Shown here piece by piece: positions 56,177 to 64,000 of a stretch of 64,000 bases of DNA (within the stretch, counting starts at the first letter, position 1; each line of letters starts with the position of its first letter). The stretch spans positions 2,418,001 through 2,482,000 of the forward strand of contig JAGPYM010000003.1 of the NCBI GenBank assembly GCA_020736575.1. Reading direction: 5' to 3'. Under the pieces are notes generated by a model that had not been told where the DNA came from, searched no databases, and saw nothing but the letters and a program-made list of their open reading frames with translations. Source of the DNA: Thelonectria olida. Lineage: Eukaryota > Ascomycota > Sordariomycetes > Hypocreales > Nectriaceae. The position numbers and the translations under genes were made by a program.

Positions 56177-57142
56177 GATGAAGGCGTGAGCAGCTTGCAG
56201 TTAGAGTTGAAGCTGTCAAAACTCCATCATCAAGGCGCCGGCTGCATGGTCCATTTATACTCAACACTCATCAGTTCCCAGCTATCCGTCGAAAGGTGTC
56301 TCGGGTGGGCTGCTCGTAACATGCCTCCATCGCGAAACCCGAATAGGCTCAAGGCCGAACCTAAGGCGCGGAGAAACTAGACAATGACGGCCGCGAATCT
56401 GGGGAATCCGGGGAGCGGGCGGGTATGATTGGCGCGCAAAATGCCGGGTTTGAGGCGCACCAATCGGTCATGGCTCAAGGTGAGTGCCGGGGGTTCAAGT
56501 CAGAGCGTTCACAGCCGCCGATCGGGGCCGGTTGACGAACTCAGAATGAGCAGGGGTTTGTGCATAAGGGAGAAGAGGCTGGCAGGTTGCTGTTATAGAC
56601 CATCGACCGAGGCCGTTGAGTCTTGTGAGGGGCGTTTGCGGGGCGCCATGTGAGGAGAAGAGGATTCAAGAAATTGAGTTTGCGTCTTGACGTCGTATCG
56701 GGTGCTGCTGGCCCGAGATCAGTCGATCATGCGCTCGATGTTACGACGGTGGTTGGTAGGGCCAAGAACAAGGTGGTTCGCATGGTATAAGGAGAGGTAT
56801 TTCCCAGTCAAGTAGTTAGGAGCAAGAGCAAATCTCGTGAGGTTAATTTCACTCCAGGCAGTTGCTAGTTGTCGTGTTTGACCCGCAGCGGAATCAGAGT
56901 TAGGGCTAATCCCGCGTTCTACCTACTACGTATGCTAAAGTGAAGAAAATAATACTATGAGGTTTGGGCTCAGGGAGATAGATAGTGCTTGTTGACGATA
57001 GGGCGTGATGGCGGGGCGGTCAGGATACGAGTGACGCAACATGGAGAAACCCAATGCCACTTCTCAACTCGCATTAACACATCTCTTTCAAAATTGTTCC
57101 TTCTCCTCTTCCTCATAATCTCCTTGATCAACCCACCGCACA
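56177..57142. other. Divergent intergenic region
   Basis: Upstream of the GH93 gene (minus) and the GST gene (plus). No gene seen; only short ORFs. Confidence 0.45.
56253..56259 (-). promoter_or_regulatory. TATA box of the GH93 gene
   Basis: Minus-strand TATAAAT, 77-83 bases before the ATG. Confidence 0.5.
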
Positions 57143-57838
57143 ATGACTTACTCTCTCTACATCGGAAACAAACGCTATTCCTCCTGGTCTATGCGGCCAT
57201 GGGTCCTCCTCAAAGCCCTCGACATCCCATTCGACGAAAAGCTCAACTTATTCAAACCCGGTCTCCGCCAGCCTGACTTCTTGGTCTTTTCTCCCACAGG
57301 CAAGGTCCCCTGTCTCCATGACGGCGCCGACGGCCATGATATTGTGGTTTGGGATTCCCTGGCCATCTGCGAGTACATCGCCGAAAAGCACCCCCGTGCT
57401 TGGCCCATTGACGCCCCCGCCAGAGCCTTTGCCCGATCTGCTGCGGCGGAAATGCACTCTGGCTTCCCCGCCATCCGGGATGAGTGCTCCATGAACGTTG
57501 GCGTGCGAATTGAGTTGGGGCAGCCGAGCGAGGGGCTCCAGCGAGAGATTAGCCGCTTCAATGAGCTGTTTGCAGATGGGTTGGAAAGGTTTGGCGGGCC
57601 GTGGCTCGCTGGCAGCGGCTTTACCATTGTGGACGCCATGTATGCGCCCATCGCATCTCGGTGTAAGACGTATGGGATTGAGCTTGAAGGACCAGCCAAA
57701 GAGTACCTGGAGAGATTGTTTGAACACCGTGCTGTTCAGGAATGGATCAGGGACGGGTGTGCAGAGACTGCGAGAGAGCCATTTCACGAAGATGACTGTG
57801 TTCGAGGCAGAAAACTGCTTGAGGATCTGACGAAATGA
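57143..57838 (+). CDS. Glutathione S-transferase family protein
   Basis: Single exon, 231 residues. The N-terminal thioredoxin-like domain starts YSLYIGNKRYSSWSMRPWVL, with the likely catalytic Ser in SSWS, as in zeta/theta-like and bacterial YfcF-type GSTs. The cis-Pro is in GKVPCL and the glutathione-binding WDSLAICEYIAE helix follows. The C-terminal helical domain includes GFTIVDAMYAPIA with the conserved N-capping Asp. The gene has no intron, and its closest family pattern is bacterial-looking, but such GSTs are common in fungi. Role probably detoxification. Confidence 0.92.
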   Translation: MTYSLYIGNKRYSSWSMRPWVLLKALDIPFDEKLNLFKPGLRQPDFLVFSPTGKVPCLHDGADGHDIVVWDSLAICEYIAEKHPRAWPIDAPARAFARSAAAEMHSGFPAIRDECSMNVGVRIELGQPSEGLQREISRFNELFADGLERFGGPWLAGSGFTIVDAMYAPIASRCKTYGIELEGPAKEYLERLFEHRAVQEWIRDGCAETAREPFHEDDCVRGRKLLEDLTK

Positions 57839-58460
57839 GCGAGCATGATGTGTACAAACAAACTACTTAGTCCGGTTAGAATCAGGGCAACATTCTACAG
57901 AAGATATACATATGCCAGTCAAAGCAACCGAATCAGGCTATTAAGAAACCTATTAAGCTACCCCCAGATCTCCCTCCCACCATTCCTTGACAGCTACCAG
58001 AAGGCGCTCAATCCTAGATGTAAATTGTTTCAAGACTTGGAGTGTAGGGTAACGGCACTCGCATGTGACGAGGAATGACGCAGGAACAGCACCCTTACCT
58101 CATGCAGCCCCATAGGTCGGCACGTGGACCCACCCTCAGGTTCTTGCGAGAACACTTAATTCTACACATGCCAATGTTAATCACACAGGAAAAAAACCCC
58201 TATTTGGGAAGGAATCCACTTTGGTACAGTGCGGTCATCTCCATCCCTGCATGTTCTCGAGTGTAGTCAGGAACAATCGCACTGCTCAAGGGGTGGGTTC
58301 ATTCCTAAAAGAGTATCAAAGATTGCACCTCTTATTATGCTCAGGTTTTCACGCCCCAGCATCCCAAACCGTCCAACAACATCACTTAGCTCAAGGCCTC
58401 TCCTCTTGGTGTATTGATCGACGATACAGCTTCAACTGCAACATCTCCAGTATCGATAAG
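57839..58460. other. Intergenic region
   Basis: 3' flank of the GST gene and promoter of the sugar transporter. No gene seen. Confidence 0.4.
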
Positions 58461-60067
58461 ATGGCGGGTGACGGACTCAGGCAGTCTTTGAACCCATACC
58501 TCATCCTCCTGATCGCCGTCTCGACTCTGGGGTCCCTGCAGTTTGGCTATCACCTGGTAAGTCCCCTGTCGTTCCTCAACCACTATTCACCTCTCTGAAG
58601 AGTAGACTAACTCTTCCCCAGTCGGAGCTCAATGCCCCCCAGGATGTCATCACCTGCAACAAGAAATCTATCTCAGCCTCAGCCCTCCTCCGCGTTCGAG
58701 AATGGTTCACCTCCTCCCCCCCGGCCGATCGCGATGAGGGCTCCGGCTTCCTCCCCGATTGTATCCCCATGAGCGAAGCTGCTTTCGCTACCATCTCGGC
58801 TACATTTACCGTCGGAGGCTTCTTGGGTGCCTTGGGTGCTGGACCTCTGTCATCGAGCCGTGGCCGGCTTCTGGCAATGCGTGTCACCGCTCTATTCTAC
58901 ATCGCTGGTGCTGCTATCGAAACCATCGCTGGAAGTGTCTTCATCATGGCACTGGGACGCCTGGTATCTGGCATAGGAGCTGGTGCTTCAACTGTCGTCG
59001 TTCCACTCTACATCAGCGAGATCGCACCCCCCGCAGCAAGGGGTCTCTTTGGCGCCATGACCCAAATTTCAATCAATATCGGAATCTTGGGCGTCCAGAT
59101 TCTGGGCTACTTCTTGAGCTACGGAAATGCTTGGCGATGGATTCTCGGAATCGGTCTCTGCGTCGCAACCGCTCAGGCTGTCGGCCTCTTTGTCGTGCCC
59201 GAGTCGCCTACGTGGTTGGCTGCTCACGGCGATGTTCCCAACGCTAAGCGAACGTTGCAACGTATTAGAGGTAGTCGATACGATATCAGCGAGGAAAGCC
59301 AGGCCTGGAACCCCGATGAACAAGGGGGCTCCGAAGAAGAAGCTTTACTTCGCGCCGACCCGATGGCTGACCCGGCGCCTCCGTTGACAGGACCTCAAAA
59401 GAGTCCTGGTCACCTTGGATTCGTCCAGGTGGTCAAGGACCCTCTTTACCGGCCAGCCATCATTGCCGTTGTGGGCATCATGTTTGCGCAACAGCTCTGT
59501 GGCATTAACTCTATTATTATGTACTCCGTCTCCCTGCTAGCCGATCTCCTCCCGATTTCCTCGGCCCTTCTCACCCCTCTAATCTCTGTTGTCAACCTCA
59601 TCACAACTATCGCCTGCTCGCCTTTACCGGATCGACTGGGACGCAAGACCTGCCTTCTCATTTCCATTATTGGTCAAGGAAGCAGTGCACTGGCTTTGGC
59701 ACTTTCCATCGTCTTTGGAATCAAGATACTTTCAGCCCTTGCAGTCCTCGTCTTCGTCGGTTTCTATGCCGTTGGCCTTGGCCCCGTTCCTTTCATAATG
59801 GCCTCGGAGCTTGTTGGTCAAGAGGCAGTCGGTGCGACGCAGAGTTGGTGCCTAGGGGCGAACTACCTTGCTACCTTTTTAGTCGCTCAGTTCTTCCCTA
59901 TCATTAACAAGGCTCTGAACAATCTTCTTGGAGGTCAGGGGTGGGTTTATTTCATTTTTGCGGGGTTGGCGGCTGGGTCGGCCGTGTTTATTTCTGCCAC
60001 GGTGCCAGAAACGAAAGGAAAGCGAGATGCTGACGAAGTTTGGGGGAGAACTCGACGAGTAGATTGA
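58461..60067 (+). CDS. Sugar transporter, MFS (GLUT/Vps73-like)
   Basis: Two exons, 58461-58556 and 58622-60067, give 513 residues; the intron falls inside TM1. MFS sugar-porter marks: GYHLSELNAPQ after TM1, LGRLVSGIGAG with PLYISEIAPPAARG after TM4, PESPTWL after TM6, QQLCGINSI in TM7, DRLGRK after TM8 and PETKGKR at the C-terminus. The loop of about 70 residues between TM1 and TM2 with CNKK and DCIPMS is like the yeast YBR241C/Vps73 group, which is vacuolar, so an endomembrane place is possible. Substrate probably hexose but not certain. Confidence 0.93.
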
Positions 60068-60137
60068 TGGATGCAACAACGGTTAAGGCGATGGCGTTCA
60101 GGTATGCTTTGATCGGATATGATAATTTCATTTTGTC

Positions 60138-60966
60138 TTAACGGAATGCTCGTTGACTGCGAATTGCCTGCTCCAGTTGCAGGATGCCTGCTTTTACTCC
60201 ATCGATGATGTAGACTTGCTCACCGGTCGGTTTTCCATAAACGTCGACCGCTGTTGTCCGGATAACATCTTCCAATCCAGCCATGCCTCCACAGCCCATG
60301 ACAACACAAGACACGTTCCCTGATGCAAGAAGCTTCTTCGTGGCATTTTTGAGCTTCACACGTACTTCCTCTGGCGAAATGGTGTGGAAATCGCCTGCCG
60401 TTAAGCCGGTCGAGAAGACACCGGCGAACCTCTCATTTCCAGCTCTCGTGTCTTGACCAAGAAATTTCTTCACACCATTGCCAAGGTGTTCCTCCCAGAA
60501 CGTCCCCGTGGTCACTATCCCCCATCTCTCGCTATTGACAGGGGCTGGGTTTAGTGACAGAGCGGTGGCGATGCTTGCTTCGAGAATGCCTGTGACTGCT
60601 AGGTGCTGATATTTGGCGAGCGAAGAGACAAGAGGATGGACACTGAAGCAAGCTACAAGGACCGCATCGTATTTACTTGACTTCAGATCTTCGGCTAGAT
60701 TTGCGTCATCGAGGACTGCCTGCGTGCTGCTGTCAATGTCTCGCTGGTCGTCGATGCTTGCGGGAGCGGCTGCAGGAGCCGTGTATGTGACAAGCTCGAT
60801 TGACTTGAATCGGTTAGTTTGATGAAGAATCTAACCGTACATCGAATCTTACATCTTGTAGAGAGAGCTTTTCAACAGCAGCGACCATGCCCTTAGTCAT
60901 GGAGTCGGATGAGTTGGGGTTTAGGACTAGGATGCGCAGCCGCTGTTGAGGATGAGATTCAGCCAT
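60138..60966 (-). CDS. Asp/Glu/hydantoin racemase family protein (DCG1-like)
   Basis: Two exons, 60966-60853 and 60803-60138 (49-nt intron), give 259 residues. The N-terminus RLRILVLNPNSSDSMTKGM is the family's typical first strand and loop. The two catalytic cysteines of cofactor-independent racemases are present: VACFSVHP (Cys90) and MGCGGMAG (Cys209). The yeast relative DCG1 lies in the allantoin gene set; bacterial ones racemise hydantoins. The substrate is not deducible. It ends 70 bases from the convergent sugar transporter and shares a 367-base promoter region with ARP2. Confidence 0.9.
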
Positions 60967-61333
60967 GGCGACGGAGTCCCTTGGTCAGATGACATGCACT
61001 GGTAGAGCAATATGATGGCAGTCTTAGGGCAATTGGCCAAAGATTCGTGTATTTGATCCTATATACCTAACTTGTGCGGGGTTGAGATATATCTCCATCG
61101 CGATGACGGAGTTGAAGAGGCCATCGCGGGGCGCCACGTGATCGCTTGCCTCAGCCACCTCTGATGACGGGCGGTGGAGGGAGGACGGATACGGCCAGCC
61201 ACGCCAACGCCAACCCCACCACTGACGAACACCTCAACCTCCCGAGCTCCTCGACGACAGCAACTCTTCACCTTTCCCCCCAACCTCACCATATATACGC
61301 AGTTCCAGGCCGGCGCCTTGACCTGTCGCAATA
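60967..61333. promoter_or_regulatory. Divergent promoter of racemase and ARP2
   Basis: Contains a CACGTG E-box (61135-61140) and a TATATATA-like sequence (about 61290) 40 bases before the ARP2 ATG. Function of these sites is inference. Confidence 0.4.
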
Positions 61334-62664
61334 ATGGCCAACCCTCCTCCCATTGGTAAGCTTCAAAGCTTCCCCCGGGGTTCCGTAGCCCAACCCGCCA
61401 GCCCCTGAAGCTGACCGTATGCTGCTACCTAGTCCTCGACGGCGGTACCGGCTTCCTCAAGGTCGGATATGCCGCGCAGAATTTCCCCGAGCACCAGTAC
61501 CCGTCCATTGTCGGCCGGCCGATCCTGCGATCTGAGGAGCAGACCGACAGTGATATCGTCATCAAGGACATCATGTGCGGTGATGAAGCCGCCGCCGCTC
61601 GCACTATGCTCCAGATCAGCTACCCCATGGAGAACGGCATCGTCAAGAAGTGGGATGATATGGAGCATCTATGGGACTACACCTTCTTCGAGAAGCTCAA
61701 GGTCAACCCCTCGGGGCGCAAGATTCTCTTGACCGAGCCTCCGATGAACCCGCTCAAGAACCGCGAGAAAATGTGTGAGGTCATGTTTGATCGGTATGAG
61801 TTTGGCGGTGTCTACGTTGCGATCCAGGCTGTGCTGGCTCTGTATGCGCAAGGTGAGTTGCTCTAGGAGCTTTGTTGGAGCTTCATTTGCCTTCAAGCAG
61901 GAGTGAAGTAGACTAATACCGATTCGCCCGCAGGTCTGAGCTCCGGTGTCGTCGTCGACTCTGGTGACGGTGTCACTCATATTGTCCCCGTTTACGAATC
62001 CGTGGTTCTCAACCATCTTACAAAGCGATTAGACGTTGCAGGTCGCGATGTCACTCGCAACCTGATCAAGCTGCTCCTCCGTCGTGGCTACGCCCTCAAC
62101 CGAACTGCCGATTTCGAGACGGTCCGCCAGATCAAGGAGAAGCTCTGCTACGTGTCGTACGACCTGGAGCTGGACAAGCGCCTGAGCGAGGATACTACGG
62201 TGCTGGTCGAGGACTACACGCTGCCGGACGGACGTGTGATTCGAGTCGGCAGCGAGCGATTTGAGGCTCCCGAGTGCTTGTTCCAGCCCCACCTGGTGGA
62301 CAGCGAGTCGCCTGGCCTGGGCGAGTTCTTGTTTAACACGATCCAGTCGGCCGATGTGGATATTCGCTCCTCACTGTTCAAGGCAATTGTGTTGTCCGGT
62401 GGAAGCAGCATGTACCCTGGCCTGCCGTCGCGATTGGAGAAGGAGCTGAAGCAGCTGTGGCTCACGAGGGCGCTGCAGGGCGACCCAGAGCGACTGAGCA
62501 AGTTCAAGGTGCGGATAGAGGACCCTCCTCGGCGAAGACACATGGTTTTCCTCGGCGGAGCGGTACTAGCCAACATCATGGCGGACAAGGAGAGTATGTG
62601 GGTTACCAAGGCGGAATGGGAAGAGCAGGGTGCGAGAGTGCTGGAGAAGCTGGGACCTCGATAG
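61334..62664 (+). CDS. ARP2: Actin-related protein 2 (Arp2/3 complex)
   Basis: One of two actin-like subunits of the Arp2/3 complex that nucleates branched actin at endocytic sites. Three exons, 61334-61355, 61433-61852 and 61934-62664, give 390 residues, the expected length (yeast 391). The first exon is only 22 nt. Actin fold marks: [14 protein letters not shown] (phosphate 1), [24 protein letters not shown] (phosphate 2) and [19 protein letters not shown] (adenosine site). Several segments ([20 protein letters not shown]) are specific for Arp2 rather than actin or Arp3. Sordariomycete-like in sequence and highly conserved. Confidence 0.97.
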
Positions 62665-64000
62665 ACGACGACGACAAGCGTAGAGTTGACTTTGAGCAGA
62701 AACGGAGAGGGCCATGCGATTTGAGTTTAGGTGCAAACAACCAAACAAGAAAAGAAGGTTATGATCTGACCCGCATTGGTCCTCTGCAGAAGTGTTGCCA
62801 TGATGGGTGTAGTTCGAAATGACTATGTCACTTCGTTGTCTCATACATAAGCCTTACCTTTGAATAAGTATGCCTAATGCATTTTGGGTTGCCTACATAA
62901 GCATATTGGTCGGTAAATATTATGAACTTGACTGAATTCTTGGCAGCAATCAAGGGCTTTTTGTTAATCGCTGGTTGTAGATAGGATAGGTAGGTCGGTT
63001 TATTGATGGCCAGCTCTGAATGATCCGAGCTTAGTCATCACATGACTCAGTGCCATCACCCACGCTTAGGCTGGCAAGGAAGGAAGGCAGGCAAGGCAGA
63101 GACGGCTCGAGCCTTGAAAATTATGGCAACCCGCGCTTAATGGAGGAATTTCACCTAAACAACAACAATAACAACAGCAACCAATTCGCTCAAGGTTGCA
63201 CTTTATCCACAGTCAAACGCAATTCGCCGCAAAAGTGTCCCATCTCGCTGCTGTTTCGACTTCCTTGTTGTCATTTACCTGGAAATACACAATAGATTAC
63301 GGGATCATCAACCGGAGCCAGGTTATCATCAGCATCGCCAGCCCATCAGCTTTCGCTCACGGCGGCTATTACCGTCCACTCCACCATCTTCCCCGATCCT
63401 TTGGCTAGTCTCCCCGGTTTCGAGGGAAAGCCGCCTTTGGCCCCCTCCTCAAGCCGCATCCGCCTCACCTCTCGCCTCACCTGGCAAGTCGCTCGCCAGT
63501 CACCACTCACCACGCACTTGGCTTTCCTCTCTGGACCTTCCCGTCTTGTCTCGCCACAGAAAGGCCGCGGCGCCCGCCTTTGATAGTGAGAAAAGGGGTT
63601 CGCAAATCGCTAGTCTCGGCTCCACGACAGCGGGTTTACCTTGCTAGTCGCCGCCCAGTCCCGGCAAACGACATTGCGTTTATTGGGGTCCGACTTGGGA
63701 CAGTCGGTGGGAGGGTTTGTGAATTGGAGTCGGCCATCTCATCACGTACAATACCTACAGGACATATCTTGACGAAACAGACGTGAAAAGGGGCGCAGAT
63801 ACGAATACAGAGGCGCATACGCGGACCAGAGGACCGGAAGCCGATTCACCGGACCGACATTGCTAACGAATTTGTCGGGCCATTGCAGCGTCCAGCTCTG
63901 CCAACCTGTGACGGTGATCCTGGGCCTCACGTTCACTGGACTGATTACGGGGTGTGGTCCAGTTCGCCGTGCAGCGACAGCATCGGATTTGGCGCGTTGT
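62665..64000. other. 3' flank of ARP2 and unexplained end of window
   Basis: No supportable gene. From about 63140 the sequence is rich in AAC and CT, which resembles the promoter and leader of a gene lying beyond the window. The ORFs (up to 92 codons) lack protein character. Confidence 0.45.

Noticed and set aside
1..64000. CRISPR arrays, rRNA genes, bacterial-type operons, telomere repeats, intact transposons
   Set aside because: None seen: no spaced repeats, no TTAGGG arrays, no transposase or reverse transcriptase motifs, and genes are monocistronic with spliceosomal introns.

Overview
This window is nuclear DNA of a filamentous ascomycete. It most likely comes from a sordariomycete, perhaps Hypocreales; that placement is inference from gene content and protein character, without any database search. 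Genes stand alone and lie on both strands. Introns are short (43-96 nt) with GT...AG ends and CTAAC/CTGAC-like branch sites. The families seen are typical of Pezizomycotina: a HET-domain protein, a PTH11/rhodopsin-like membrane protein, a Zn2Cys6 regulator, a P450/NRPS pair, MFS carriers, a GH93 arabinanase and a fungal fruit-body lectin. One tRNA-Lys(CTT) carries a canonical intron. All exon structures were worked out by hand; nearly all multi-exon models close in frame to a whole number of codons.

Layout. 0.5-9.9 kb: a coiled-coil protein interrupted by a TAG codon, branched-chain aminotransferase, CTP:phosphoethanolamine cytidylyltransferase, a secreted histidine phosphatase and a four-TM protein. 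10.3-27.4 kb: an accessory block with a P450 and a one-module A-T-C NRPS transcribed divergently, then a glycine-rich-domain (GRDP/DUF1399-type) protein, a PTH11-like 7-TM protein, a secreted S10 carboxypeptidase and a Zn2Cys6 factor. This could be a small secondary-metabolite locus. 27.6-34.8 kb: a small membrane protein, a HET protein, an HSL-type alpha/beta hydrolase, a DUF1223 thioredoxin-fold protein and the lectin.

35-49 kb is gene-poor. It holds only two confident protein genes (a signal-peptide/single-TM cell-surface protein and a dienelactone hydrolase) and the tRNA. Around them lie several decayed coding fragments, including an ankyrin pseudogene. 49.2-62.7 kb returns to intact, mostly housekeeping or nutrient genes: a conserved unknown protein, mitochondrial release factor 1, an MCT-type MFS carrier, GH93 exo-arabinanase, a GST, a sugar transporter, a DCG1/Asp-Glu racemase family protein and actin-related protein 2. 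The last 1.3 kb shows no gene.

The most notable points are: (i) an in-frame TAG in the loop of a perfect small hairpin in a gene whose reading frame continues after it, which could be an A-to-I mRNA-editing stop or part of an unrecognised 60-nt intron; (ii) the compact P450/A-T-C NRPS locus; and (iii) the 13-kb graveyard of broken genes.
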